From: Oscillospiraceae bacterium
GTDB lineage: Bacteria; Bacillota_A; Clostridia; Oscillospirales; Oscillospiraceae
DNA length: 24,888 nt
Direction of reading: 5' to 3'
Assembly: GCA_017381835.1 (NCBI GenBank)
Contig: JAFOBK010000004.1
Location: 1 to 24,888, forward strand
Positions within the stretch are counted from its first letter, which is position 1, and each line of letters begins with the position of its first letter. A program made the translations under genes and the position numbers. Positions 1 to 7,961 of the stretch are shown here, one piece after another. The notes beneath the pieces are model-generated. The model ran no database searches. It was not told the DNA's origin and saw nothing but the letters and a program-made list of their open reading frames with translations.

Positions 1-186
1 GCAGCATTCGCTCACGCTCGCACCGTTACCGGCAAGCCCTCCGCTATCGTCATCAAGTCCGTCAAGGGCAAGGGCGTTTCCTTCATGGAAAACAACGCTG
101 GCTGGCACGGCAAGGCTCCCAACGATGCTGAATACGCACAGGCAATGGCAGAGCTGAAGGCTCAGCTGGCAGAACTGGAGGCATAA
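1..186 (+). CDS. Transketolase, N-terminal (TPP-binding) subunit, 3' end only
   Basis: The window opens inside this gene; the last 61 codons are read in frame 1 and end in TAA at 184-186. The residues [10 protein letters not shown] followed by GWHGKAPN are the hallmark end of the thiamine-diphosphate-binding half of transketolase, and the protein finishes in a short alanine/glutamate/leucine helix. Together with the next gene it would form a two-subunit transketolase that moves two-carbon ketol units between sugar phosphates in the non-oxidative pentose phosphate pathway, in the cytoplasm. The start and most of the protein lie outside the window. GGAGG near its end (178-182) doubles as the ribosome site of the downstream subunit, only 2 nt away, so the two are translationally coupled. 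Confidence 0.93.
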   Translation, partial: AAFAHARTVTGKPSAIVIKSVKGKGVSFMENNAGWHGKAPNDAEYAQAMAELKAQLAELEA

Positions 187-188
187 TT

Positions 189-1127
189 ATGGCAGATATT
201 AAGAAGATTGCAACCCGTGACAGCTACGGCAACGCTCTGAAGGAGCTGGGTGCTGAGTTTGAAAACCTGGTGGTTCTGGATGCTGACCTGGCTGGCGCAA
301 CCAAGACCGGTACTTTCCTGAAGGCTTTCCCCGAGCGTCATTTCGACTGCGGTATCGCTGAGGCTAACATGGTCTGCATGGCAGCTGGTATGTCCACTGC
401 CGGCCTGGTTCCCTTTGCTTCTACCTTCGCTATGTTCGCTGCCGGCCGTGCATTCGAGCAGATCCGTAACTCCGTTGGTTACCCCCACCTGAACGTTAAG
501 ATCGGCGCTACCCACGGCGGTATCTCCGTTGGCGAAGACGGTGCTTCCCACCAGTGCTGCGAGGACTTCGGTCTGATGCGTACTATCCCCGGCATGGTCG
601 TTATGAGCCCCGCTGACGATGTGGAAGCTAAGGCGATGGTTCGTGCTGCTTACCTGCACGAGGGCCCTGTCTACATGCGTTTTGGCCGCGCTGCTGTTCC
701 CGTGATCCACGGCGACGACTTCAAGTTCGAAATCGGCAAGGGCGAGACCCTGCGCGATGGCAAGGATGTTGCTATCATTGCTAACGGCCTGATGGTCGCT
801 GAGGCTCTGACCGCTGCTGAGGAACTGGCTGCTGCAGGCATCGATGCTATGGTCATCAACATGGCTACCATCAAGCCCCTGGACGAAGAGCTGGTTCTGG
901 CTGCTGCAAAGAAGTGCGGCAAGATCATCACTTGCGAAGAGCACTCCATCATCGGCGGCCTGGGCGAGGCTGTTTCCAGCTTCCTGGCTGAGAATCATCC
1001 CACTCTGGTTAAGCGCATCGGCGTTAACGACGAGTTCGGCCACTCCGGCCCCGCAGCTGCTCTGCTGAAGCAGTTCGGTCTGTGCGCAGAGAACATCGTT
1101 GCTAAGGCAAAGGAACTGTGCAAGTAA
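189..1127 (+). CDS. Transketolase, C-terminal (pyrimidine-binding) subunit
   Basis: This 312-residue protein is the second half of a split transketolase. CGIAEANM (residues about 56-63) carries the family's catalytic glutamate, which activates the thiamine cofactor bound across the subunit interface. GATHGGISVGEDGASHQ follows, and the C-terminal third (from about residue 195, VAIIANGLM) is the conserved transketolase C-terminal domain with EEHSIIGGLGEAV. The length of about 310 residues is typical of stand-alone C-terminal subunits in clostridia and archaea. The ATG at 189 is 2 nt after the stop of the N-terminal subunit, with GGAGG inside that gene as ribosome site. Codon choice is strongly biased (CTG, AAG, GGC, GCT), as in a highly expressed gene. 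A rho-independent terminator follows 13 nt after the stop. I am confident of the family; which sugar substrates dominate cannot be told. Confidence 0.95.
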   Translation: MADIKKIATRDSYGNALKELGAEFENLVVLDADLAGATKTGTFLKAFPERHFDCGIAEANMVCMAAGMSTAGLVPFASTFAMFAAGRAFEQIRNSVGYPHLNVKIGATHGGISVGEDGASHQCCEDFGLMRTIPGMVVMSPADDVEAKAMVRAAYLHEGPVYMRFGRAAVPVIHGDDFKFEIGKGETLRDGKDVAIIANGLMVAEALTAAEELAAAGIDAMVINMATIKPLDEELVLAAAKKCGKIITCEEHSIIGGLGEAVSSFLAENHPTLVKRIGVNDEFGHSGPAAALLKQFGLCAENIVAKAKELCK

Positions 1128-1140
1128 TTTACTGATGAAT

Positions 1141-1174
1141 AAAAGTCCCCAACCGAAAGGTTGGGGACTTTTTT
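1141..1174. terminator. Bidirectional terminator between transketolase and MATE gene
   Basis: A perfect 14-bp stem (1141-1154 with 1159-1172) encloses a GAAA tetraloop and is followed by a T run on the plus strand. An A run opens the left arm, so the minus strand also reads as a stem plus T run. It lies between two convergent genes and can end both transcripts. Confidence 0.92.
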
Positions 1175-1188
1175 ATATGCCTGTTGGC

Positions 1189-2556
1189 TTATGCAAGCGG
1201 GGTTAGATTTTGCTTTTTCAGTTTTCGGATCTGCAGGAAGTAACCCAGAGCCTGGGTGACACCGCCACCATACCAGGCACCTACTTCTGCCCAGAAAATA
1301 CCGCTGCGTATACCGAGCTGGGCTACGGTAAAGGCAACCGCCAGGCGGATGAGAAGCTCGAAGGCAGCCGACCACATGGGAGCAACCGTGTTGCCCATGC
1401 CTTGCAGTGCTGACATATACACATACAGCACATACAGAACAGGCAGGGAAACGCTCATGAGGCAAAGATAGCGGTAGGCAGCTTCACCGGCCTCCAGGGC
1501 AAGCTGTGCATCCTCCCGGGAGATGAAGAGCATGGTAATGGGTCTGCCAAATACGATCATAATCACACCGATGACAACAGAACTGAGAAGTGCCAGAGTG
1601 TTGGCGGCGCGGACACCGCTGCGGATTCGGGGGAGATGACCGGCACCGTAATTCTGTCCAACATAGGTGGTAACCGCATAACCGTAGGACAGCGCGGCAA
1701 TCTCCAGCAGACCGTAGAGCTTGTTGGTAGCGGTAAAGCCGGCGATAAAGCTCATGGAGTCGAAACTGTTGACTACGGTCTGAACGATCATACCGCCCAC
1801 AGCAATGATGATATTTTTGGCAGCTGCGGGAATGCCGATACCCATCAGATCTTTGGCCATGCTCAGATCCAGGGTCAGATGCCGCTTCTCAAACTGCAGT
1901 TCCGGGGTTTTCAGAATCTTGATGGCACAAAGCAGGCCGGATAAAAGTTGAGAAAATACCGTTGCGATAGCAGCGCCGGCAATGCCCCACTTTAAAATAA
2001 AAACGGCCACGATATCCAGCGCGATATTGGTGGTAGCAGCAATCACCATAGCGATGAGAGGCGTCTTGCTGTCGCCCACCGCACGGAGGGTGGAGGAGCA
2101 GAGGTTAAAGAAACAAACCGCTGCAAAGCCGCCCATAATGATCCGGGAGTAAAGGGTGGCGCTGGGGGTCAAATAATCCGGTGCCTGCATCCATTTCAGG
2201 AATGTGGGCAGTCCCAATTGGGCGATCAAAGTGCCGACAATGGCCACAATGCCGGTCAGAAGGATCGAAGTGCCTAAGGTTTGCTTTAGACCTTCCTCAT
2301 CCCGGGCGCCGAACTTTTGGGACATGCGGATGCAGAAGCCCTGGGTAAAACCCTGAGCAATGCCCAGCATCATCCAGTTGAGCCAGTCTACGGTGCCGAG
2401 GGCTGCCAGAGCAAGCATACCAACACCCCGGCCGACAATGGCAGTATCCACAATGGTATATAACTGCTGGAAAATATTGCCGAACATCAGCGGCAACGCA
2501 AAAGAAAACAGAAGCTTCATAGGACTTCCGGTTGTCATATTAAGTGTTCGTGCCAT
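1189..2556 (-). CDS. MATE family efflux transporter
   Basis: The 455-residue, very hydrophobic protein opens with TTGSPMKLLFSFALPLMFG and QQLYTIVDTAIVGR, the standard first-helix signature of MATE (NorM/DinF-like) cation-coupled exporters. Length and repeating hydrophobic stretches fit twelve membrane spans in two homologous halves; the second half begins near IGIPAAAKNIIIAVGGMIV. Such proteins export cationic drugs, dyes or metabolites in exchange for Na+ or H+. The substrate cannot be read from sequence. The start ATG (2554-2556) has an AAAAGGAG ribosome site and a strong sigma-A promoter about 30 bp upstream. The gene is monocistronic, convergent with transketolase and divergent from the rnf operon. 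I see no regulator gene next to it. Confidence 0.93.
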   Translation of the reverse strand: MARTLNMTTGSPMKLLFSFALPLMFGNIFQQLYTIVDTAIVGRGVGMLALAALGTVDWLNWMMLGIAQGFTQGFCIRMSQKFGARDEEGLKQTLGTSILLTGIVAIVGTLIAQLGLPTFLKWMQAPDYLTPSATLYSRIIMGGFAAVCFFNLCSSTLRAVGDSKTPLIAMVIAATTNIALDIVAVFILKWGIAGAAIATVFSQLLSGLLCAIKILKTPELQFEKRHLTLDLSMAKDLMGIGIPAAAKNIIIAVGGMIVQTVVNSFDSMSFIAGFTATNKLYGLLEIAALSYGYAVTTYVGQNYGAGHLPRIRSGVRAANTLALLSSVVIGVIMIVFGRPITMLFISREDAQLALEAGEAAYRYLCLMSVSLPVLYVLYVYMSALQGMGNTVAPMWSAAFELLIRLAVAFTVAQLGIRSGIFWAEVGAWYGGGVTQALGYFLQIRKLKKQNLTPLA

Positions 2557-2586
2557 AACGACTCCTTTTGTTTGGGTTCTGATTAA

Positions 2587-2615
2587 ATTTTATCTGCATA
2601 TCCAAGGATTGTCAA
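2587..2615 (-). promoter_or_regulatory. Sigma-A promoter of the MATE gene
   Basis: On the minus strand, TTGACA (complement of 2610-2615) is separated by exactly 17 bp from TAAAAT (complement of 2587-2592). The predicted transcript starts near 2579, giving a leader of about 24 nt before the MATE ATG. The -35 is a perfect match and the -10 has one mismatch. Confidence 0.8.
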
Positions 2616-2723
2616 GGATGAGGCGTTGGCGATGTCTTTCCTTTGTTGCGATAAAATTCAATTTAGATATATCGATAATAATATATTTTATCATGAAAAT
2701 CATATAAAGCGTGCGTAGAACTA

Positions 2724-2752
2724 TAGACAAACGGTTTTCTCTCTGCTAAACT
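2724..2752 (+). promoter_or_regulatory. Possible promoter of the rnf operon
   Basis: TAGACA (2724-2729), a 17-bp gap and TAAACT (2747-2752) form a moderate sigma-A match upstream of rnfC. Other -10-like hexamers nearby (TATAAA at 2752, TATGAT at 2763) lack good -35 partners, so the assignment is tentative. A small stem (2770-2774 with 2779-2783, loop CTAT) would sit in the leader just before the ribosome site. No Rex-like palindrome was seen. Confidence 0.4.
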
Positions 2753-2809
2753 ATAAACAGGATATGATGCGGGTCTATACCCGTGTAAGATTGCGAAGAG
2801 GTGATAGCA

Positions 2810-4126
2810 ATGGTGAAATCTTTCTTTGGTGGTATTCATCCCAAGGAAAACAAACATTATGCAGAACATGCGCCGGTGCAGGAATACCGTGAACCGGATG
2901 TGCTGGTGATCCCCATGGCGCAGCACATTGGTGCTCCCTGCAAGCCCCTGGTGAAAAAGGGAGATGTTGTCACAATGGGTCAGAAGATCGGTGACAATCA
3001 GGGCTTATGCGTACCCGTGCATGCATCTGTGTCCGGTGTGGTCAAGGCTGTGGAAATGCGGCCCCATACCAGTGGCGTCCTGATGATGAGCGTGGTAATC
3101 GAAAATGACCATCAGGATACCCTCTGCCCCGATATTCAGCCCAGATCCCAGGAGGAAGTGGACAAGCTGACTGCGGAAGAACTGATGGGCATTATCCGGG
3201 AAGCCGGTATCGTCGGTATGGGCGGCGCAACCTTCCCCACCCATGTGAAGCTCAGTTCTGCTATGGGCAAGGTGGACACCATCATTGTCAATGTTTCTGA
3301 GTGTGAACCCTATATTGTGGCTGATGACCGTCTGTGTCAGGAATTCCCCAAGGAAATGATCTCCGGCCTGAAGATCATCATGAAGATCCTGGGTCTGGAA
3401 ACTGCTCACATCGGCATGGAGGACAACAAGAAAGCAGCGGCTAAGGTGCTGAAGAAGGAACTGCTGGGTGAAAAGATCGTGCTGGATATTCTGCCGGCCA
3501 AGTACCCCCAGGGCGCGGAAAAGCAGCTGATTTATGCCATTACCGGCCGTGAAGTTCCCTCCGGCGGCCTGCCTGCAGCAGTTGGCTGCGCGGTGTTCAA
3601 TGCTGCTACCTGTAAGGCAATCCATGATGCGGTTTACGAGGGCATGCCTCTGATCCGCCGTATTGTTACCGTTTCCGGTGACATCGTCATGGAACCCAAG
3701 AACCTGATGGTACCCATCGGCACTGCTTTTGATATGCTCAGCCAGGCGGTGGGCAGAAACGAGAACCCCTACAAGGTTCTCTCCGGCGGTCCTATGATGG
3801 GTGTTGCCCAGTATGACTTGGCTGTTCCCGTTATCAAGGGCACCAATGCGGTGACCATTCTGGGTAAGAAGAACAAATACGATGTGGAAGCATCCCGCTG
3901 CATCCGCTGCGGCAAGTGCATTGAGGTTTGCCCCATGCACCTGATGCCTGTGCTGATGTACAAGGCTATGCTTGGCGGCAATATGGAGGAGATGAAGTCC
4001 GTGAATATGATGGACTGCATCGAGTGCGGCAGCTGTGCTTACAACTGTCCCGCTTCTGTTCCTCTGGTGCTGGGCTTCCGTACCGGTAAGCATTATATTC
4101 GCCAGTCTATGGCAGCGAAAAAGTAA
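2810..4126 (+). CDS. rnfC: Rnf complex subunit C (electron transport complex, NADH/FMN and Fe-S subunit)
   Basis: RnfC is the peripheral cytoplasmic subunit that passes electrons between NAD(H) and the Rnf membrane core. The 438-residue protein has an N-terminal lipoyl-like hammerhead (GDVVTMGQKIG then VPVHASVSGVV, residues about 51-78). The glycine-rich nucleotide site GMGGATFPTHVK follows (about 136-147), then the flavin-region motif VNVSECEPY. Two C-terminal [4Fe-4S] motifs of the form CxxCxxCxxxCP lie at C364/C367/C370/C374 and C403/C406/C409/C413. I chose ATG 2810 over the in-frame GTG at 2801 because the GTG overlaps the ribosome site AGAGGTGAT (2797-2805), which is well spaced from 2810. 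It is the first gene of the operon; the next gene is 14 nt downstream. Confidence 0.97.
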   Translation: MVKSFFGGIHPKENKHYAEHAPVQEYREPDVLVIPMAQHIGAPCKPLVKKGDVVTMGQKIGDNQGLCVPVHASVSGVVKAVEMRPHTSGVLMMSVVIENDHQDTLCPDIQPRSQEEVDKLTAEELMGIIREAGIVGMGGATFPTHVKLSSAMGKVDTIIVNVSECEPYIVADDRLCQEFPKEMISGLKIIMKILGLETAHIGMEDNKKAAAKVLKKELLGEKIVLDILPAKYPQGAEKQLIYAITGREVPSGGLPAAVGCAVFNAATCKAIHDAVYEGMPLIRRIVTVSGDIVMEPKNLMVPIGTAFDMLSQAVGRNENPYKVLSGGPMMGVAQYDLAVPVIKGTNAVTILGKKNKYDVEASRCIRCGKCIEVCPMHLMPVLMYKAMLGGNMEEMKSVNMMDCIECGSCAYNCPASVPLVLGFRTGKHYIRQSMAAKK

Positions 4127-4140
4127 GGAGGGGATAATCG

Positions 4141-5139
4141 ATGGCTGTTAAAAAATACTTTTATGAGCTGACGATTTCCAGCTCTCCCCATGTACATGCT
4201 CCCGTTACCACCCAAACCATCATGCGCGATGTGCTGATCGCTTTGGCACCCGCCCTGGTGGGCAGCGTTTTCCTGTTCGGTTTCCGGGCACTGTTGGTGA
4301 CTCTGGTCTCCGCTGCTGCCTGCGTATTCTTTGAGTGGGCATATGCCAAGCTGACCAAGACCCCCTGCAAGATCTACGATCTGTCTGCTGCGGTCACCGG
4401 TGTGCTGCTGGCCTTTGTTTGCCCGGTCACCATTCCTTACTGGTGTATCATCATCGGCGACTTCTTTGCCATGATCGTGGTCAAGGCCATTTTTGGCGGT
4501 ATTGGCCGCAATATCGTGAACCCTGCTTTGGCTGGCCGTGCTTTCATGTTCAGCTATCCTGCCCTGATGACCCGCTGGGTCAAGCCCGGCTTCCAGAATT
4601 GGACCGGCCTTTTCTCCACCGCGGATGCGGTTACCTGTGCAACACCTTTGGCACAGATGGGCAAGGGCATGCTGCCCGAAGCCACTGTCAGCGAGCTGTT
4701 CTGGGGTAACATCGGCGGTTGTATCGGTGAAACTTCCGTACTGCTGCTCCTGCTGGGTCTGCTGTACCTGCTGGCACGCAAGGTTATCACCCTGCGCATC
4801 CCTCTGGCCTTCATTGGTACTGTGGCTGTTTTGACCGTCCTGTTCCCCCAGGGCAACAATAATCTGCAGTGGATGATCGCACAGCTGTTCTCCGGCGGCC
4901 TGTTCCTGGGTGCCATCTTCATGGCAACCGACTATGTCACCAGCCCCCTCACCAAGCTGGGCCAGATCGTATTCGGTATCGGCTGTGGTGTTCTGACGGT
5001 TGTGATCCGCTACTTTGGCGGCTATCCCGAGGGCGTCAGCTATGCGATTCTGATCATGAACTGCTGCGTGGTTCTGCTGGACCGTATCGGCCGTCCCACC
5101 AAGTTCGGCGCACCTAAGAAGGAGGTGGCGGGGAAATGA
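4141..5139 (+). CDS. rnfD: Rnf complex subunit D (membrane subunit with covalent FMN)
   Basis: RnfD is an integral membrane subunit of the ion-pumping ferredoxin:NAD+ oxidoreductase and carries a covalently bound FMN. The 332-residue sequence starts with the family segment SSSPHVHAPVTTQTIMRDV and has about eight to ten hydrophobic spans. FGGIGRNIVNPALAGRAF (about 118-135) is the conserved NqrB/RnfD signature. The flavinylation motif reads DAVTCATP, with the acceptor threonine expected at T168; it fits the Dxx(S/T)xAT pattern, with Cys in the variable place. YVTSPLTKLGQ near the end is also conserved. AAGGAGGGG precedes the start at good spacing. The stop overlaps the start of rnfG by 4 nt (ATGA), implying translational coupling. 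Confidence 0.96.
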   Translation: MAVKKYFYELTISSSPHVHAPVTTQTIMRDVLIALAPALVGSVFLFGFRALLVTLVSAAACVFFEWAYAKLTKTPCKIYDLSAAVTGVLLAFVCPVTIPYWCIIIGDFFAMIVVKAIFGGIGRNIVNPALAGRAFMFSYPALMTRWVKPGFQNWTGLFSTADAVTCATPLAQMGKGMLPEATVSELFWGNIGGCIGETSVLLLLLGLLYLLARKVITLRIPLAFIGTVAVLTVLFPQGNNNLQWMIAQLFSGGLFLGAIFMATDYVTSPLTKLGQIVFGIGCGVLTVVIRYFGGYPEGVSYAILIMNCCVVLLDRIGRPTKFGAPKKEVAGK

Positions 5140-5678
5140 GAAATGATAGTACATTGATGCACATTGTGCGTTTGACTGTTACGCTGTTGACAATCTGCGC
5201 GGTTGTGGCTGCGGTTTTGGCCGGTGTCAATATGATTACCAAGGATAAAATCGCAGAGATTCAGAACCAGAAGATCGAAAAGGCCATCCAGGAAGTCATT
5301 CCCAACGCTCAGGATGTGCAGCAGCTGCCCCTCAGCGGCGATGCCGGTATCGTGCAGGCGGTATACACGGCCAATGGAAGCTATGCCCTGCAGGTGGCAC
5401 CCGGCGGTTTCGACGGTGAAGTTATCATGATGGTGGGTATTTCCGAAGGTAAGGTTGCCGGTATCTCTGTAATCTCCCATACGGAAACTCCCGGTCTGGG
5501 TGCAGTTGCCGCAGCCCAAAATGCTAAGGGCGAAGCGTTCCGCGGCCAGTTCGTCGGCCAGGAAGGTACGCTGGCAATTGGTGATCAGATCGATGCTATG
5601 TCCGGTGCTACCATCACTTCCACAGCTGTGGTGACCGGTGTCAATGCCGCATTGCAGTATGTGGCAAATATGGGTTAA
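5136..5678 (+). CDS. rnfG: Rnf complex subunit G (extracytoplasmic FMN-binding subunit)
   Basis: RnfG is anchored by one N-terminal helix (about residues 10-32) and exposes an FMN-binding domain outside the membrane. In this 180-residue protein GISVISHTETPGLGA (about 109-123) is the conserved core, and DAMSGATITS (153-162) is the flavinylation site with T159 as the expected acceptor of FMN transferred by ApbE. No apbE is in the window, so the flavin transferase must be encoded elsewhere. It overlaps rnfD by 4 nt and ends 12 nt before rnfE; TAAGGAGG at its stop is the ribosome site of rnfE. The length is normal for a clostridial RnfG. It would relay electrons between the covalent flavin of RnfD and the RnfA/E iron-sulfur centre. 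Confidence 0.96.
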   Translation: MRNDSTLMHIVRLTVTLLTICAVVAAVLAGVNMITKDKIAEIQNQKIEKAIQEVIPNAQDVQQLPLSGDAGIVQAVYTANGSYALQVAPGGFDGEVIMMVGISEGKVAGISVISHTETPGLGAVAAAQNAKGEAFRGQFVGQEGTLAIGDQIDAMSGATITSTAVVTGVNAALQYVANMG

Positions 5679-5690
5679 GGAGGCGGCTTT

Positions 5691-6338
5691 ATGGATTGGA
5701 AAAAACAATTTGAAGAAGGCTTGCTGTCGAAAAACCCTGTTTTTGTACAGCTGCTGGGTATGTGTTCCACCCTGGCAATTACCACAAGTATGTTTAACGG
5801 CCTGGGTATGGGCATTTCCGTTACCATCATTCTGATCTGCTCCAATGTGCTGATTTCCGCACTTCGTAAGATCATTCCTAATGAAATCCGTATTGCGGCC
5901 TATATTGTTATCATCGCAGGCTTTGTTACAATCGTTGATCTGCTGCTGCAGGCATTTCTGCCGGATCTTGCCAGCAGCCTGGGTGTGTTTATCCCGTTGA
6001 TTGTGGTTAACTGTATTATTCTGGGTCGTGCCGAAGCCTTTGCTTCCAAGAATACGGTGCTGGCATCCGCATTGGACGGCCTGTTCCAGGGTATTGGCTA
6101 TACTGTAGCCCTGGTGATCATGTGCGTGATCCGTGAGCTGCTGGGCAGCGGTACCTTTGGTGCCGGCGTGCTGAACGGCGGTGAGGGCATTGTGATCATT
6201 GCCGAAGGCTATCCTGCTATGCAGATGGTTATGCCTGTGGGCGGCTTCCTGACCCTGGGTTTTGTCATTGCCGGTTTCCAGTGGTACATGCGCCGCAGAA
6301 ACAGCAAAAAGAAGGAAAAGGAGGCATATAAGAGATGA
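5691..6338 (+). CDS. rnfE: Rnf complex subunit E (membrane subunit)
   Basis: The 215-residue, six-span protein belongs to the RnfA/RnfE/NqrD/NqrE family. It carries the two half-membrane cysteines of the family, C25 (LLGMCSTLAI) and C108 (IVVNCIILGR). In Rnf and Nqr structures these, with the matching pair in RnfA, hold an iron-sulfur cluster in the middle of the membrane. NPVFVQLLGMCS at the N-terminus and IVVNCIILGRAEAFASKN are diagnostic for RnfE rather than RnfA. The C-terminus is a short basic tail. The stop overlaps the start of rnfA by 4 nt (ATGA). Confidence 0.96.
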   Translation: MDWKKQFEEGLLSKNPVFVQLLGMCSTLAITTSMFNGLGMGISVTIILICSNVLISALRKIIPNEIRIAAYIVIIAGFVTIVDLLLQAFLPDLASSLGVFIPLIVVNCIILGRAEAFASKNTVLASALDGLFQGIGYTVALVIMCVIRELLGSGTFGAGVLNGGEGIVIIAEGYPAMQMVMPVGGFLTLGFVIAGFQWYMRRRNSKKKEKEAYKR

Positions 6339-6928
6339 ATGCTTATGTTCAGGCCCTTTTGGGCATCCTCTTGTCCGCTGTCCTGACCGAGAATTTTATT
6401 CTGGTAAAATTCTACGGTATTTGTCCCTTTATGGGTGTTTCCAAGAAAATCGATACTGCATTGGGCATGGGCATGGCCGTTACTTTCGTTATGGCTATGG
6501 CATCCGCAGCCTGCTGGGCGGTGGACGCATTCCTGCTGATCCCCTTTGAACTGCAGTATATGCAAACCATCTCCTTTATCCTGGTAATTGCCGCACTGGT
6601 GCAGGTGGTGGAGATGTTCCTGAAGAAATTCGTACCTGCGCTGTACAAGGCTTTGGGTGTGTACCTGCCTCTGATCACCACCAACTGCGCCGTTCTGGGC
6701 GTTGTGCTGGTAAATGTGCAGGAGGGTTACGATTTCTTGCAGAGCGTTGTAAACGGTGCCTGCGGCGGCTTGGGCTTTACCCTGGCAATTGTGCTGTTTG
6801 CATCCATTCGTGAGCGCGTGGATAAGACCGACTGCCCTGAGGCATTTAAGGGATTTCCTATCACTCTGATTGCTGCCGGCCTGCTCTCACTGGCATTTAT
6901 GGGCTTCTCCGGCCTGAAGATTTTCTAA
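6335..6928 (+). CDS. rnfA: Rnf complex subunit A (membrane subunit)
   Basis: RnfA is the inverted-topology partner of RnfE; together they form the membrane core with a shared iron-sulfur centre. The 197-residue protein has six hydrophobic spans and the paired cysteines C30 (FYGICPFMGVSKK) and C118 (LITTNCAVLGV), both in family-typical positions. AVLTENFILVKFYGICPFMGVS is the classic RnfA/NqrE N-terminal signature. It overlaps rnfE by 4 nt; TAAGGAGGG at its own stop provides the ribosome site for rnfB 13 nt later. Length and features are ordinary for the family. Confidence 0.96.
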   Translation: MNAYVQALLGILLSAVLTENFILVKFYGICPFMGVSKKIDTALGMGMAVTFVMAMASAACWAVDAFLLIPFELQYMQTISFILVIAALVQVVEMFLKKFVPALYKALGVYLPLITTNCAVLGVVLVNVQEGYDFLQSVVNGACGGLGFTLAIVLFASIRERVDKTDCPEAFKGFPITLIAAGLLSLAFMGFSGLKIF

Positions 6929-6941
6929 GGAGGGCGCGGAA

Positions 6942-7820
6942 ATGATTGAGATTTTAATTGGTATTGCAATTTTAGGCGGTCTGGGTCTGGCCTTTGGTCT
7001 GATTCTTTCTGCCGCTTCCAAGGTGTTCTATGTGGAAACGGATCCCCGACTGGATCAGCTGAATGAGTGCCTTCCCGGTGCCAACTGCGGCGGTTGCGGT
7101 TATGCAGGCTGCGGTGGTTATGCGGAAGCTGTGCTCAATGGTGAAGCAGAGATCGGTTTGTGCGCTTCCGGCGGCAATGAGTGCGCCCAGGCTATGGGCG
7201 AAATCATGGGTGTCAAGGTGGGCGAGATGACCCGCAAGGTGGCACTGGTTCGCTGCTCCGGTTATAAGAGCATTGACGAAGACGGCAACGTGATGGGTGC
7301 CAAGATGAAGGCAGTTTACGAAGGCTTCCAGGATTGTGTCGCAGCCTCCAAGGTTGGCGGCAACGGCCCGCTGGCCTGTAAGTTCGGCTGCCTGGGCTTC
7401 GGCAACTGTGTCAAGGCATGTAAGTATGATGCCATTAAGGTTGTGGACGGTGTCGCAAAGGTAGATCCTGAAAAGTGCACCGGCTGTATGGCCTGCTCCA
7501 AGCAGTGCCCCCGTGAGCTGATCATCCCCGTAGATTACGATAAGCATGTGGTCATTGCCTGCGCATCCCACGCAAAGGGCGCTGTCACTGTCCGTGGCTG
7601 CAGCCAGGGCTGTATTGGCTGCGGTCTGTGTGTGAAGATCTGTCCTCATGATGCCATCAAGGTGGAAAATAACCTGGCTACCATTGACTACTCTATCTGC
7701 ACATCCTGCGGTTTGTGCGCTGCGGTTTGCCCCAAGAAGCTGATCTCCAGCCCCGTGGATACCCCCGAGGAAATTCTGAAGATCGTCAAGGAGCATATGA
7801 AAGCTGCAAAGACAAAATAA
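6942..7820 (+). CDS. rnfB: Rnf complex subunit B (ferredoxin-accepting polyferredoxin subunit)
   Basis: RnfB is the entry point for electrons from reduced ferredoxin. The 292-residue protein has a single N-terminal membrane helix (about residues 3-25). Next comes a GANCGGCGYAGC cluster domain (C43, C49, C52, C57 and C74), and then a rich series of ferredoxin-type cysteines. These include C146/C150/C156/C160, C179/C182/C185/C189, C220/C224/C227/C230 with C234, and C253/C256/C259/C263. That is enough for one N-terminal and several [4Fe-4S] clusters, as in acetogen RnfB. Position last in the operon (CDGEAB order) matches clostridial and acetogen loci rather than the proteobacterial ABCDGE order. 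A strong terminator lies 11 nt past the stop. Confidence 0.96.
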   Translation: MIEILIGIAILGGLGLAFGLILSAASKVFYVETDPRLDQLNECLPGANCGGCGYAGCGGYAEAVLNGEAEIGLCASGGNECAQAMGEIMGVKVGEMTRKVALVRCSGYKSIDEDGNVMGAKMKAVYEGFQDCVAASKVGGNGPLACKFGCLGFGNCVKACKYDAIKVVDGVAKVDPEKCTGCMACSKQCPRELIIPVDYDKHVVIACASHAKGAVTVRGCSQGCIGCGLCVKICPHDAIKVENNLATIDYSICTSCGLCAAVCPKKLISSPVDTPEEILKIVKEHMKAAKTK

Positions 7821-7830
7821 ATAACAAGCA

Positions 7831-7864
7831 AACACCGGGCGGAGCGATCCGCCCGGTGTTTTTT
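7831..7864 (+). terminator. Rho-independent terminator of the rnf operon
   Basis: A 12-bp GC-rich stem (7832-7843 with 7848-7859) closes on a GCGA tetraloop and runs straight into a block of six T residues. It begins 11 nt after the rnfB stop and would end the rnf transcript. Confidence 0.93.
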
Positions 7865-7881
7865 CGCGCATCACAATGTGA

Positions 7882-7910
7882 TTGCATTTGCGGCAGGGCT
7901 GTAGTATAAT
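7882..7910 (+). promoter_or_regulatory. Promoter of the GlmU-like / glmM operon
   Basis: A perfect TATAAT (7905-7910) lies 17 bp after TTGCAT (7882-7887). The predicted start near 7917 gives a leader of about 45 nt before the ATG at 7962. It sits just after the rnf terminator, so this operon is independently transcribed. Confidence 0.72.
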
Positions 7911-7961
7911 TTTCAGTATCAAAACGCTTGGTTTTTACTCTTTAACAGTTATGAGGTTTCT

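Noticed and set aside
2801..2809. In-frame GTG start for rnfC
   Set aside because: The GTG is part of the ribosome-binding sequence AGAGGTGAT; the ATG at 2810 is correctly spaced.
3005..5154. Two long minus-strand open frames (3005-4093 and 4093-5154)
   Set aside because: They lie antisense to rnfC and rnfD, which carry clear Fe-S and flavin motifs; the antisense products are low-complexity with no recognisable domain.
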